DNA of 64,000 bases from Torymus aiolomorphi (taxonomy: Eukaryota; Arthropoda; Insecta; Hymenoptera; Torymidae): positions 43,957,083-44,021,082 of the forward strand of contig CM070874.1 of the NCBI GenBank assembly GCA_036365515.1, written 5' to 3'. Made by a program: the position numbers and the translations under genes. The notes below the pieces were generated by a model that had not been told where the DNA came from, searched no databases, and saw only the letters and a list, made by a program, of their open reading frames with translations. Shown in pieces: positions 1-11,199 of the stretch. The first letter of the stretch is position 1; the number at the start of each line of letters is the position of its first letter.

Positions 1-220
1 TTCTGGAAGTTTGAGGATTATATTCAGCACCCGCTTGGAAGTTTGAGGGGTTATGGGAAGTTTGAGGAGCCTCCTCAAACTTCCAATCTATATATTCAGC
101 ATCCGAGCGGAAGTTTGAGGGGTTTTCTAGAGTCTATTTGTCTAGAGTCGGTAACCTGAGGGTTATTATTTCTTTAGCCACTCTGACCGACCGGGGTTGA
201 GCTCCTCAAACTTACTAGCC
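1..220. repeat. Dispersed GGAAGTTTGAGG motif cluster
   Basis: The 12-mer GGAAGTTTGAGG or a close variant occurs several times in direct orientation (near 4, 35, 57 and 110) and in inverted orientation (near 70 and 200). Two copies around 57-85 form a perfect short hairpin. I see no coding potential. It looks like a degenerate minisatellite or the end of an element lying to the left of the window. Confidence 0.55.
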
Positions 221-227
221 TCTATAA

Positions 228-318
<91 letters not shown>
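228..318. repeat. (TA)n microsatellite
   Basis: About 90 bp of uninterrupted TA dinucleotides. Confidence 0.97.
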
Positions 319-319
<1 letters not shown>

Positions 320-747
320 TTCTATCAGGTCTATTTTCGTAAAATTTGGATCAGCGTGACCAGAAAAATTTAAATTAATATGACTTATTAACTAAAACTT
401 AAAATATAAAAAATAGATTATGCAACGTGTAAAGTCGAAGGAATTTGTAACGGTCAAATTTTATCGCTTTTCGGCGTCGCGTAGGCGCGCACGTGCAGAG
501 CCGGGGTGGCCTGCTTTTCGGGGTAAAGTCGTAAAACCTTTCCCTTTTTTTTTTCTACATAGGTGGAAATGCTTTCGTCTCTGAAGATAGTTTTCACTTT
601 CGAGCGTTGTGTGTTTTTTTTCCTCTTTCGTTGGAACTAAGCCGGAATGCAGTGTCTTGCATCTGTGTTACATAAAATCTGACCGTTACTTTCTACGGAC
701 AAAGGTTCAAAACAAACAAAAAAAAAATAAAAAGGAAAATTTTTTCC
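319..747. other. No gene seen; flank of the transposase relic
   Basis: This is a mixed-composition stretch with a short GC-rich island near 470-520 and no open frame of note. It precedes the transposase-like ORF and could hold its 5' untranslated region. I recognise no promoter element. Confidence 0.5.
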
Positions 748-2501
748 TTGCCGATGCTAAAGAGGACTCAACGTAAGGCGGTCGATAACGGGATCGATAC
801 GACCATCCGACGTCACATTTATGACGTTTCTATAACAGCAAATGAATCAACTGCCTGCCATTGTACAGAATGGATACAAAATCTTGGTTTAGCCTTGCAA
901 AAGTGTTCTACGGAATCAGAAAAAATAAAAATTCTGACTTTGCTACCCTCATCCTTAACGAAAAATGAAATTTCATCCTTATTTCCAGACATAACAATGT
1001 ACATGATAGAAAGAGCGAAAAATCTTGCACAAGAAAAGGAAGTTTATTCCGAACTAGAAGCATACACAGGCGATCCAATTGATGAAAGGACCGAAAAAAT
1101 TGTTATGGAATATTATATAAATGACGATTTTAATTGTTCAAGACAGAGTCCCAATAACAGTGACGTTATTATCGTTAAAATAAATGATAAGAAAGAGAAG
1201 AAAGTTAAACGTTTTCTTACTCGAAGTCTGAAAGCAACATATAGAGCATTTAAAAATGATTATCTCGAATTGACAATTGGTAAATCGAAGTTTTATAGTA
1301 TGCGACCAAAATATGTCTTACTTTCCCCCATCAAAGAAGTTTGTCTCTGTATCTATTGCGCAAATTATGATTTATTTCTTTCGAGCTTAATTAATTTCAG
1401 AGAGAGTAACGTTACCGAGTTGGATTTAATTCAGCCACAAATAATAAACGCAACAATGTGTTCTGAGCCATCTGATTTATGCTATTTACAAGAATGTAAA
1501 ATTTGTCCAGGCAGTAACGGAATTACTATTCATGTTTTAAAACTCCAAGATATAGAAGGCACAGAAGAACTTACATATGCTTTGTGGGATAATGGAAACT
1601 TGATTAAAAAAATACTGTCAATTTCTGCTTTTAAAGATGAACTTTCGGTTTGGACCATGAAGGTTAGTACTCACATGTATGTAAAAAATATACAACGCAA
1701 AGCTATAAAAGCAGAAAGAGAAAATGCTAAAAAAGACCCACATCATTTAGTTCTTCAAATAGACTTCGCTGAAAACTGGGCTGTGATTCATAATAAAGCT
1801 GTTCAAGGAAATCATTGGGTTAATGAACAAATTTCTATTTTCACAGCAGTGTCTTATCAAGGGGATTCAACACAAAGTTTGGCAGTCATAAGTGATGACC
1901 GAAAACATGTTTCAGCGTATGCTTTGCTATCAGTACAAAAAATTATAAAATTCTTGAAAGAAAATTGTTGTGATTCAATTTAAAAAATTACCATCGTATC
2001 CGACGGCGCCGCTAGTCACTTTAAAAATCGCTTTCAATTAGATGAATTAAAACGAGCACCGTATGATATAAAATGGTTGTTCTCTGCTACTGGGCACGGC
2101 AAAGGAGCTGTAGATGGTGTGGGTGGACTTATAAAGCATTATGCTACTTCGCATAATCTTCGAGAGCCCCTTGAAGAAGCTGTTCAAAACGCAAATGATT
2201 TTGCAATACATGTTCAAAAATATACTGATGCTATTAAAATAATACATTTACGAGATGTTGAAATAGAACAGAAAAGAAAAAAATATTGATTGGCTTACAA
2301 CTCCAAAGTATCCTGGAATTCAAAAAAACTCATATATGGGTTAAAAAAACATGTGATTATAAAATACATTGTTTGACAGCAAAGACCGCTGATCGTCTGC
2401 TTACTGAATTAAGAACAATGAAGCAGAAAAACAAAGGTAGTAAAATAGGTATAAAAATAAAAAAAAGGTATAAAAATAAAAAATCTAAAAGACGCAAATA
2501 A
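748..2501 (+). pseudogene. DDE-type transposase-like protein, frameshifted
   Basis: An open frame of 411 codons (748-1983) ends in TAA, and the conserved sequence resumes in another frame (about 1985-2289) and then a third (about 2289-2450). The first part has a Cys pair (CIYCANY) followed by CKICPG, which may be a zinc-binding module, and then the acidic motif LQIDFAENW at about residue 340. After the first frameshift come VSDGAASHF and HGKGAVDGVGG. The spaced D...SDG blocks look like an RNase H-fold DDE transposase core. I have seen this HGKG-VDGxGG type in uncharacterised arthropod and cnidarian proteins, but I cannot assign a superfamily. At least two frameshifts make it inactive. The end is a Lys-rich tail. 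Confidence 0.6.
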
Positions 2502-3486
2502 AAAATAAATACATACTTATGTGTACCTGTATATTACATACGGACAAACATAAATACCTTTATATTGACTCTAATATCATTGACTATATATAAGCGTTAA
2601 GCGTGAAAAATTTGTTTCTATGTTATTTCATTAGTGATCGCTATCCCAGTGTAAATGTTCTGAATCTCACAAATACATCTAGATAGGTATTTAGGTCCTC
2701 TATCACGATATAAGAAAATTGTGCAAAAAAAAATTGGGGTTTTCGAGAAAAATGCATTTTTCTAAAAAGTGCATAACTCGTGAATTTTTTATTTATTTTT
2801 TTTAAATAACATAGAGAACGTGAAAGAGGTCTCAAAACTGAGTAAAATTATCTGTTATACGCTTAAAAGCATAACAAACTGGTGAAACAGTAGCCCTTTG
2901 AAAATTACATTGAAAAATTTTTTTTCTAAGTAAGAATTTTCTCGGAATTTTTCGGTACCGCTGAACGCATGAAATTTTGATAAAACAAAAAAATAAAAAA
3001 ATACGTGTCAAATAATTTTTGGAGAAGAACATGAATAGTTTCATTCCAAAATGATCGGTGACATAGGCATACGCGGACCATCTGATTTGAGATGGATTCG
3101 GCCTTATAATACAATTATTTTTTTTAGGATTCAATCAATTTTGTAATTTTTTGAGCGAAAACATTGTAAAAATTTTAAGGTTTCCTTTTATAAAAAATAA
3201 GGGATGCTACCCTTCTAGGTAGAAATATTGCACAAATATTCGTTTTTCAATTGCGGATCATATCCACTTTATTTCATCAAAAAATTCCAATTCGTTCCGG
3301 AGATATAAAAAAAAACTGTTATTGGGGTTGAACTTTAAGGGTGGTTTTCACCCCTTAAATAAGCGTATGGACACGTAAAAAAACGTGTTAAATATTTTTG
3401 GATGCACTACAACATATCAAAATTTGAAGAAAATCGGTGAGGTACACCTGGGGCCCTTTCCTTGTTAGGACGCGGCCACAATAACG
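2502..3486. other. Non-coding gap between transposase relic and Polinton
   Basis: AT-rich DNA without a credible gene; the open frames on the minus strand are low-complexity. A hairpin-forming stretch lies at about 3339-3360 (TTTAAGGGTGG paired with CACCCCTTAAA). A transposon end here is possible but I could not pair termini. Confidence 0.5.
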
Positions 3487-3489
3487 TAA

Positions 3490-3798
3490 CAGCCCCGTGA
3501 TAGCACGTTCTATGAAAGCGGATGGACTTTGGAATTATTCCGAATTACACGTATATCTACTAAACGCCAACCGCCTGTTTATACTTTGGAAGATCTTGAC
3601 GGTGAACCAATCGAAGGGTTTTTCTACGAAGAAGAACTTTCTAGAGTACAAAAAGATTTGAATACAGAATCATTTCAAATAGATAAGATTCTTAAAACTA
3701 AAGGTAAAGGGAAAAACAAAAAATATTTTGTAACTTGGAAAGGTTATCCCGATAAATTGAATTCCTGGGTTTCAGCAAACAATTTAAAAAAGATGTAA
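3490..3798 (+). pseudogene. Polinton integrase C-terminus with chromodomain (5'-truncated)
   Basis: The reading frame is open from about 3490, just after a TAA at 3487; only the last 100 or so residues of the integrase remain. The first half resembles the SH3-like C-terminal domain (VYTLEDLDGEPIEGFFYEEE). The second half is a chromodomain of the kind found on Polinton integrases (KYFVTWKGYPDKLNSW). The catalytic core is absent upstream. The stop codon overlaps the start of the penton gene (TAATG), a compact arrangement typical of Polintons. Confidence 0.8.
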
Positions 3799-4604
3799 TG
3801 AGAGAACAATTTTACATAGTATTATCTGGTAACAACAGCATGTATGTGTTTCCTGAAAATAAAACAACACATTTTACCACACAGCTACCTCAAAATATTC
3901 ATTTACAGGGTGAGTGGTCTGTAGCTCTATGTGAGATTCAGATACCCCACACATTTTAACATATTTCGCTCGATAACTATGAGGGTATGGTCTGTGTAAA
4001 AACAACTGAGTCGTTTTCACCAAATGATTTGAGACACGAATCAATAGAAAATGATGTTATTGCACACTTATCTCCAGGAATTTACACAGATATGGAAAAT
4101 CTTTTACAAGAAATAACTAATTTACCTAACATAAAAAATCACTTACAATTCAAAGCACAACGTGGAGGGTTTATAGAAATTGAACGAACTTGCCAGGATA
4201 CTTGTGACACGAGTTTTCATAGTTTAATTTTGTCTGAAAAACTCTTGAGAATTATTGGTTTTGAAAATCATAATCTTGAAAAAATTAGAGATACAGTTAC
4301 CGGTCAAAGACCTGCCGATCTTATTAGCGGTTTACCATCAATAATAAGAGTGTATAGTAATATTTGTGAATCTTACATTACAGGTGATGTACACACACCT
4401 CTTTTACGCATAGTTCCTCTTAATATGAACGAGTATAAATATGGTAGCATTGAGATTCAAAACTTTATCACGCCAATGTATATTCCATTGTTATCTACGT
4501 CATTTCAATCGATCACAATAGATATAAAGGACCAAGATGGAAACCCTATAGCATTCAATTACAGTACGTTGACAGTAACACTTCATTTTAATAGAACCGC
4601 ATAA
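3798..4604 (+). pseudogene. Polinton penton-type minor capsid protein, one in-frame stop
   Basis: The gene would begin at the ATG at 3798 (MREQFYIVLSG...), the usual start of Polinton minor capsid proteins. A single TAA at 3957-3959 interrupts it after about 53 codons, and the same frame then stays open to 4604. The downstream part has the beta-rich look of a single jelly-roll protein, with motifs such as LLRIVPLNMNEYKYG and a conserved end near YSTLTVTLHFNR. In the family it forms capsid vertices. Only the nonsense codon separates this copy from a full-length frame (about 268 codons). Confidence 0.75.
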
Positions 4605-4605
4605 G

Positions 4606-4983
4606 ATGGGTTATTTTGAAACAATTTATGATAACTAAAGATACATCTATGCAAAAAGGAAAAAGTATTGGAAGCTTTTTAAAAGGTGTCTATCGTAGTG
4701 TTTTACCGCTTGTAAGAAAAGGTGGTAAGGCTGTAGAAAAAGCGGTTGGTAAAGAGGCTTTACGAGCAGGTGTAAATATTTTAGATGACATTACACATGA
4801 AAAACCTTTTAAAGAATCTTTTCGGAATAATATTTGAGAATCAGGAAAGAATCTCAAAAGAAAAGCCGAAGAAAAATTGGATAATCTGATAAGTGGTTCA
4901 GGATATAAAACTAAGCATCGGACCCAGAAACAACAGTTGACTACGAACTCTGATACCGTAAACACCAAAAGTAGAAAACATTA
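4606..4983 (+). pseudogene. Polinton small basic (adenovirus pX-like) protein, broken
   Basis: The likely start is the ATG at 4606, two bases after the penton stop. The opening segment (MGYFETIYDN) is one frame away from the rest, implying an early frameshift. The body is short and very basic (SIGSFLKGVYRSVLPLVRKG, then KAVGKEALRAGVNILDD). A TGA at 4835-4837 breaks the frame, after which the family-typical tail continues (GKNLKRKAEEKLDNLI, SGSGYK) to a TAA near 4983. The position between penton and major capsid genes is as in other Polintons. A role in DNA condensation or capsid assembly is inferred from the adenovirus parallel. Confidence 0.65.
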
Positions 4984-5080
4984 AACCAAAGAAAAAATTT
5001 GGTATTAAAAAAAAACCCTGTAAAAATAAAAGGAAAACTTTGAAAGAAAAACGTACCGCACGAGATATTTTTGAAGAATA

Positions 5081-5570
5081 ATGGCTTTTCTACATAATGG
5101 GTCGTGTGCATGTCTAAAATCTGAAGTGAATTTATTTAGTGTACCACCTACTCAAACAACGATTGAAAATTCAAATTATGTTCAATACAAGCCAATATCT
5201 TCGCTAACCGAAGGGTCGCCAATAGAGTTTTCTATACCAGGAACTAGTGAATACATTGACCTTGCTCATACTCTGCTTAGTGTTCGAGTAACTATTGCAC
5301 AAACAGTAGCACCTCCTGATACCATAGAAAAAAATATCTTGAAAAATGTCGGGCCTATAAATAATTTCATGTACTCGATATTTAACCAAGTTGATGTGTT
5401 TTTTAATCAAAAACCTGTTTCCCCGCCCAATAACGCCTACGCTTATCGCTCATACATTGAAACTTTATTAAACTATGGGTCTGCAGCTAAAAAATCTCAT
5501 CTCACCAGTACCCTATGGTATACTGACACTCCTGGAAAATGGATGCTACAAATGACGGAAATGAAGGTCT
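5081..5570 (+). pseudogene. Polinton major capsid protein, N-terminal fragment
   Basis: The ORF starts at 5081 with a sequence typical of Polinton double jelly-roll capsid proteins (YVQYKPISSL, GTSEYIDLAHTLL, FNQVDVFFNQKPVSPP, YAYRSYIETLLNYG). Similarity stops just after the conserved LWYTDTPGK block, at about codon 160. The family is normally several times longer, so most of the gene is deleted. The frame runs on without a stop into an unrelated sequence, giving a chimeric ORF to 6157. The deletion removes most of the first jelly roll and all of the second. Confidence 0.75.
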
Positions 5571-6050
5571 TTCAAGCCGTAGAAACCTTATGGGTCGTTT
5601 CTCCAAATAAACAAATAACTACTCTCTGTCAAGAGGCTAGGAAAGAAAACGATTGGCTATCGCAAAACCATCACGGTCTGGATTGGCTCGATCAAGGAGT
5701 TACCGAAAAAGTCTTGTACAAAAACTTAGAAGAAATTTGCAAGAGAGCAAAAAATATTTATGTTCGTGGTGGTATGAAAGTGGCAATTTTACGAAAAATC
5801 ACGACACGACACATCATAAATTTAGAGTTTAAAGACGATTGTCCACCACTTCACAAACTCACAGCATCTAGTAATTACTGTATGCACCATACCTTAAAAG
5901 TCTGTTTTTCAAAGTATAGTCGTGCTTTGAACAACGCTTTTAAGTTAAAAACGTGGCTGAATACACGTGATAAAACTCAAGCTACTGAAGAGTTTATGTT
6001 TGGACCACCTATTAACCTCTGTGATGAACAATATACAAAGTCAACAGATT
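5571..6050 (+). CDS. Unassigned Polinton ORF segment with Cys/His cluster
   Basis: This is the second half of the chimeric ORF and begins near WMLQMTEMKVFQAVE. It contains GLDWLDQGVTEK, an Arg/Lys-rich strand (KNIYVRGGMKVAILRK), and a Cys/His pattern (DDCPPLHKL, then NYCMHH, then VCFSKYS) before NAFKLKTWL. I recall similar CPxLxxL...CxxH...C sequences in uncharacterised insect proteins linked to endogenous viruses, but I cannot name a function. The last 20 or so residues (EQYTKSTDF) probably belong to the N-terminus of the following protease, out of frame with it. Confidence 0.5.
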
Positions 6051-6500
6051 TTATCTCGAATTCCTACTCACGATGTGGGTATCTTTGCGACAGATCAAAT
6101 TCCCCTGGTCTGGACAAGACCGACAGCTTTTATTTTCAACACCCAAAGACACAATAAACCTGGCTTGCATTGGGTGGTAATTTACGTAAATAAGAATGGT
6201 GATGCTTGGTACTTTGACAGTTTGGGTGTACCTCCTTACATACCCGATCATATAAACCGCATTCGAAGGAATGTTAGACAATTTCGATGGAATTCACGAC
6301 AACTACAAAGTGGAACTTCAGATACATGTGGTTATTTTTGTCTTATGATTTTACATTACATGTCTGTGGGTCTTGGAATTGGACATTTTCTCGAAAATTT
6401 TTCTTCTGATTTACACAAAAATGATCAAATTGTTAGAAATTATGTTTCAAAATTGTATAAAGGGTATATTTTCCAATACCATAACCACCCTTACTACTAA
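6010..6500 (+). pseudogene. Adenain-like cysteine protease (PRO) of the Polinton
   Basis: The Ulp1/adenain fold is recognisable. The catalytic His lies in GLHWVVIY, the Asp in AWYFDSLGVPP, and the Cys in SDTCGYFCLMILHYMS; a preceding GIFATDQIPLVW block is typical. In Polintons this enzyme processes capsid proteins. The catalytic part is uninterrupted from about 6045 to the stop at 6500, but its expected N-terminus (near 6010-6045) lies in the frame of the upstream chimeric ORF, so a frameshift sits close to 6050. The catalytic residues themselves look intact. Confidence 0.75.
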
Positions 6501-6631
6501 CATACCCCCACTACCATCGTACCCATTCCATTAGTAAACCCCACCACCAGTATGAATAGTATAAAAAGAGCGTCTTACACAGCCTATTCATTAGTTCACT
6601 CAATTACTCCTGCTGAAAATAATACACAAGG

Positions 6632-7423
6632 ATGGCTGGTCAAGGTAGTTCTTCTAAACTCAAAAGAATGGCTAGCCAAGATAGCCCTGGTAAATACCAC
6701 TGTCATCAGCTTCTACCATCGGTGTATGGGTTGAACAAATCCTATACCAAGAAAATCACACTGGGTTTGGAGAACAAAAAAATTGGAGGCGTCTACGACC
6801 CTATTATCAGGATTAGTGGATGTGACGATTTCGTTGGTTTGGCATTTACAGTTCCTGACTGGTGTCAGTTTGAAGAAATGTTTCCATTAATTGAGAAATT
6901 TTTCGAAACCGAAGATAGTGACATGCTGGATAAAAAGATACCTTTTTGTCATTTTAGCATGAGGTGTGTTATAAGTTATAGCGAAGAAGCAATTGAGCTT
7001 ATAGAACAAGACCCACTGGAACAAGATGATGATCAACCATTAAAGAAACATTTCCGGCGAAGTTTAACATTTAAAAAAGTAACTTTTGATAGGTTAAAGT
7101 CTTTATCAAATTGTATACGTATAAGAATACATTTTTTATTACGAGTACATCGCAACATAAAGTATGTACTGGGTGAACTTTGTAATTATTTAAAAGAAAA
7201 AGTGGAAGAAAGTCAATCATCACAGTATACACATTTTTCTGTACGTCATGTGTTACCTTTTGCAGAAAAATTCGAAATAAGTGATGGTGATAATGTACAT
7301 GAGAATATAATAAAAACAAAAAGAGATATAGAAATACCCCTAACTGATATTTTATGCTTAATATTTGAACTTGTATCATTACATTTGACTACTATTGTGT
7401 TTTTAATAAATAAAAATATGTAA
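6632..7423 (+). CDS. Hypothetical Polinton-associated protein, 263 aa
   Basis: The ORF is intact from the ATG at 6632 (MAGQGSSSK) to 7423. It has a Ser/Gly/Lys-rich start, a central acidic block (FFETEDSDMLDKKI and QDPLEQDDDQP) and a basic region (LKKHFRRSLTFKKVTF). No known catalytic motif is visible. Its strand and its place right after the protease suggest it belongs to the Polinton, several of which carry short unassigned ORFs here. The hydrophobic last 20 residues may be read-through of flanking DNA. Confidence 0.5.
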   Translation: MAGQGSSSKLKRMASQDSPGKYHCHQLLPSVYGLNKSYTKKITLGLENKKIGGVYDPIIRISGCDDFVGLAFTVPDWCQFEEMFPLIEKFFETEDSDMLDKKIPFCHFSMRCVISYSEEAIELIEQDPLEQDDDQPLKKHFRRSLTFKKVTFDRLKSLSNCIRIRIHFLLRVHRNIKYVLGELCNYLKEKVEESQSSQYTHFSVRHVLPFAEKFEISDGDNVHENIIKTKRDIEIPLTDILCLIFELVSLHLTTIVFLINKNM

Positions 7424-7534
7424 ATGTATAAAATTGTTTTTTTTGTAGTTGATAACGTTCGTAGTATATGATTTAATGAAATTTACGGACACCAGACGAA
7501 CTTTTGTAACAGCATTTATTTAATAATTGCCAAC

Positions 7535-7565
7535 GTTTCGGAAGTTTTATTACTTCCCTCTTCAG
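7535..7565 (-). ncRNA. Hammerhead-like core, Penelope A left end
   Basis: On the minus strand: CTGAAGA, a stem (GGAAG/CTTCC) with an 8-nt loop, then GAAAC. This matches the CUGANGA-stem II-GAAA layout of hammerhead ribozymes, which are known in Penelope terminal repeats. One extra G lies between the first box and the stem. Stem III and the cleavage site are not obvious by eye, so activity is unproven. Confidence 0.45.
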
Positions 7566-8105
7566 GGCTATACGAAAGCACAATAAATATTTATTTAACA
7601 AATTTACAAACTTAATACAAAATTACGATATTGTAACAATATAGATTATTACCTTAAATATTATGCGTCACATTATGTTAGTCTTATGCGAAATACAATA
7701 ACTTTATTGTTATTAGAGTCTAATAAATCGTACATACTATAAAGTAAACTCATTTTGAACGTTACATGTACAAGCACTGAAGAAAAAGGTTTGTAACACC
7801 CCTATTTATACTGCTGGTCGCAAATTATATAAAAAATGATAGAACATGGGAGAGGGGAGGGAGAACGGGAGAGGGAAAAATGCTGTGCGTAACTGTAAGA
7901 GCCTGCCAAGTATCCAGCAAACATATTCTTTGGAAGTGGCACAAAGTGTCCGCTACCTCGCTGTGTGTTACTAGCGCAGCGAACACCTACTCGGTAACGT
8001 GCGCTCCTCATAGAGACAGGAATTAGCGATAGGAATGGAATAATAATAGATTAATAATACACAATAAGCATAAAAATCCATTAGAAAATTTTTTTAATTA
8101 TTAAT

Positions 8106-9346
8106 TATTTCGTTATTTTTTTAATCTTGTCTATGGTTTTTTTGTACGACATTTTTAAAAATTTAAAAATTGTGTGTCTTCTATATGGTTAATCGTGTTG
8201 CTGTGATAGTGAATATTTATCATTTCTGAAAATGAACGTTTAAATAAATTTTCTTCTCTATCTATAATTTCTATGTTTTCGAAATTAATAGAATGTCCAG
8301 TCTGTTGCGAGTGTGTAGCCAAGGTAGAATTCTCTGATTTTAGTTTTACTGCTCTTTGGTGTTCATATGTACGTTTTTTAAATTTCCTCTTATCCCTACG
8401 TAAATGGCAGAGCAATCTTTGCAACTCACCTTATACACGATGCCCTTAGTATTAGGTGGTTGTAGGTGATCTTTTCCTAATTTAATTATGTGGCTAAACT
8501 TGCTTATTGTTTTATTAATCGGAATTATATTGTGCGAATATAGAATGCGATTGATTTTCGGCGTGAGATTTTTTATAAAGGGGAGAATAATTTTCTTTTT
8601 TGTGTGTACATTATTTAGAATGTTATTTGTAACGGTCGTTGTGTTATTGTTATTGTTTTGAATCTGTAGAAGTCTAATGCCAATATATTTTTGTATTAAG
8701 TGTAACGAATAATCATTACACAATAGGAAATGTCTGGTTATTTTTAAATTGTTTTCATGGAACTGTGGATGTGAAAGTTTTATAGATTTGTCGACTAAAT
8801 TATAAATTATGGCTATCTTTTGTGAAATTGGATGATGAGAATGGAAGTTTATGTAACGTCCAGAAGCTGTGCTTTTTCTATACCAATTAGAAATTATTTT
8901 ATTATGATCTGTTCTAGTGAGAGTAATATCTAGAAAGTTTATGCTACCATGTGTTTCGTGCTCTATTGTGAACTTTAAATGGTTGTTAAAACTATTGAAA
9001 GTGTTGAATATATCTAAAGTACGATCTTTTTTTGTAATGAGAATGCAATCATCCACATATCTTTTATAAAGTGTGTATTCTCTTTCATGTTTATTAAGGC
9101 ACGAATTTTCCAATAGTTCAAGAACAATGTCCGCAAACCAAGGACTTGTGCAAAAACCCCCATAGGTGCACCAAGAATCTGTTTGTAAAATTTGTCGTTA
9201 AGTTGGAAATAAGTGGAATCTAAGAGTATTTTTATGCCATCTATAAATTCTGATCTTGAGAGGTTGATTTTATTTTTTAGGTATTTCCATTTTTTTATCA
9301 AAGCGGCAACTATTAAGTTTTTTGGGATGTTTGTAAACAGTGACAC
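8106..9346 (-). pseudogene. Penelope A reverse transcriptase/GIY-YIG, left arm
   Basis: Reading leftwards from the centre: VSLFTNIP (RT motif A region), ILGAPMG (motif B), YKRYVDDCILI (motif C), INFLDITLTR, and GIVYKVSCKDCSAIYVG, the first half of a GIY-YIG endonuclease. A frameshift sits between APMG and ELLEN. A second, near 8400, splits the endonuclease; the remainder (KKRTYEHQRAVKLK, ATHSQQTGH) follows in another frame. An 8-bp insertion near 8160 changes the C-terminus. N-terminal RT motifs are absent because of 5' truncation. Confidence 0.85.
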
Positions 9347-9379
9347 AGTGTTACAGTGTTTGTAACAGTTTCCTTGATG

Positions 9380-10617
9380 TTGTGTCACTGTTTACAAACA
9401 TCCCAAAAAACTTAATAGTTGCCGCTTTGATAAAAAAATGGAAATACCTAAAAAATAAAATCAACCTCAAGATCAGAATTTATAGATGGCATAAAAATAC
9501 TCTTAGATTCCACTTATTTCCAATTTAACGACAAATTTTACAAACAGATTCTTGGTGCACCTATGGGGGTTTTTGCACAAGTCCTTGGTTTGCGGACATT
9601 GTTCTTGAACTATTGGAAAATTCGTGCCTTAATAAACATGAAAGAGAATACACACTTTATAAAAGATATGTGGATGATTGCATTCTCATTACAAAAAAAG
9701 ATCGTACTTTAGATATATTCAACACTTTCAATAGTTTTAACAACCATTTAAAGTTCACAATAGAGCACAAAACACATGGTAGCATAAACTTTCTAGATAT
9801 TACTCTCACTAGAATAGATCATAATAAAATAATTTCTAGTTGGTATAGAAAAAGCACAGCTTCTGGACGTTACATAAACTTCCATTCTCATCATCCAATT
9901 TCACAAAAGATAGCCATAATTTATAATTTAGTCGACAAATCTATAAAACTTTCACATCCACAGTTCCATGAAAACAATTTAAAAATAACCAGACATTTCC
10001 TATTGTGTAATGATTATTCGTTACACTTAATACAAAAATATATTGGCATTAGACTTCTACAGATTCAAAACAATAACAATAACACAACGACCGTTACAAA
10101 TAACATTCTAAATAATGTACACACAAAAAAGAAAATTATTCTCCCCTTTATAAAAAATCTCACGCCGAAAATCAATCGCATTCTATATTCGCACAATATA
10201 ATTCCGATTAATAAAACAATAAGCAAGTTTAGCCACATAATTAAATTAGGAAAAGATCACCTACAACCACCTGATACTATGGGCATCGTGTATAAGATCA
10301 GTTGCAAAGATTGCTCTGCCATTTACGTAGGGATGAGTAAGAGGAAATTAAAAAAACGTACATATGAACACCAAAGAGCAGTAAAACTAAAATCAGAGAA
10401 TTCTACCTTGGCTACACACTCGCAACAGACTGGACATTCTATTAATTTCGAAAACATAGAAATAATAGATAGAGAAGAAAATTTATTTAAACGTTCATTT
10501 TCAGAAATGATAAATATTCACTATCACAGCAACACGATTAACCATATAGAAGACACACAATTTTTAAAAATGTCGTACAAAAAAACCATAGACAAGATTA
10601 AAAAAATAACGAAATAA
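9380..10617 (+). pseudogene. Penelope A reverse transcriptase/GIY-YIG, right arm
   Basis: The mirror copy of the left arm. LDVVSLFTNIPKNLI opens it. A 2-bp deletion (CT) near 9463 and the shared frameshift in the APMG region break the RT. From 9613 the frame is open for 334 codons: YKRYVDDCILI, INFLDITLTR, then a complete GIY-YIG domain (IVYKISCKDCSAIYVGMSK, KKRTYEHQRA, LATHSQQTGHSINF) to the stop at 10617. This arm therefore keeps the whole endonuclease while the left one does not. Confidence 0.88.
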
Positions 10618-11168
10618 TTAATAATTAAAAAAATTTTCTAATGGATTTTTATGCTTATTGTGTTCCCCCTCAATCTATTATTATTCCATTCCTATCGCTA
10701 ATTCCTGTCTCTATGAGGAGCGCACGTTACCGAGTAGGTAACCGAGTAGTTCGCTGCGCTAGTAACACTCAGCGAGGTAGCGGACACTTTGTGCCACTTC
10801 CAAAGAATATGTTTGCTGGATACTTGGCAGGCTCTTACAGCTTACGCACAGCATTTTTCCCTCTCCCGTTCTCCCTCCCCTCTCCCACGTTCTATCATTT
10901 TTTATATAATTTGCAACCAGCAGTATAAATAGGGATGTTACAAACCTTTTTCTTCAGTGCTTGTACATGTAACGTTCAAAATGAGTTTACTTTATAGTAT
11001 GTACGATTTATTAGACTCTAATAACAATAAAGTTATTGTATTTCGCATAAGACTAACATAATGTGACGCATAATATTTAAGGTAATAATTTATATTGTTA
11101 CAATATTGTAATTTTGTATTAAGTTTGTAAATTTGTTAAATAAATATTTATTGTGCTTTCGTATAGCC

Positions 11169-11199
11169 CTGAAGTGGGAAGTAATAAAACTTCCGAAAC
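11169..11199 (+). ncRNA. Hammerhead-like core, Penelope A right end
   Basis: The same structure as in the left arm, but the first box reads CTGAAGT, replacing a core A that the hammerhead fold needs. The stem GGAAG/CTTCC and the GAAAC box are kept. If a ribozyme, this copy is probably weakened or dead. Confidence 0.4.

Larger units (their letters stand above)
3490..7423 (+). mobile_element. Polinton/Maverick relic (right part)
   Basis: Six consecutive plus-strand ORFs follow the order expected of a Polinton: chromodomain end of the integrase, penton (minor capsid), small basic protein, major capsid N-terminus, an unassigned ORF, adenain-type protease, and a hypothetical protein. Neighbouring genes are tightly spaced (TAATG overlap at 3796-3800). 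The protein-primed DNA polymerase, packaging ATPase, most of the integrase and both terminal inverted repeats are missing. Several genes carry stops, frameshifts or deletions, so the copy is dead. The right boundary is obscured by the Penelope insertion that follows. Confidence 0.85.
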
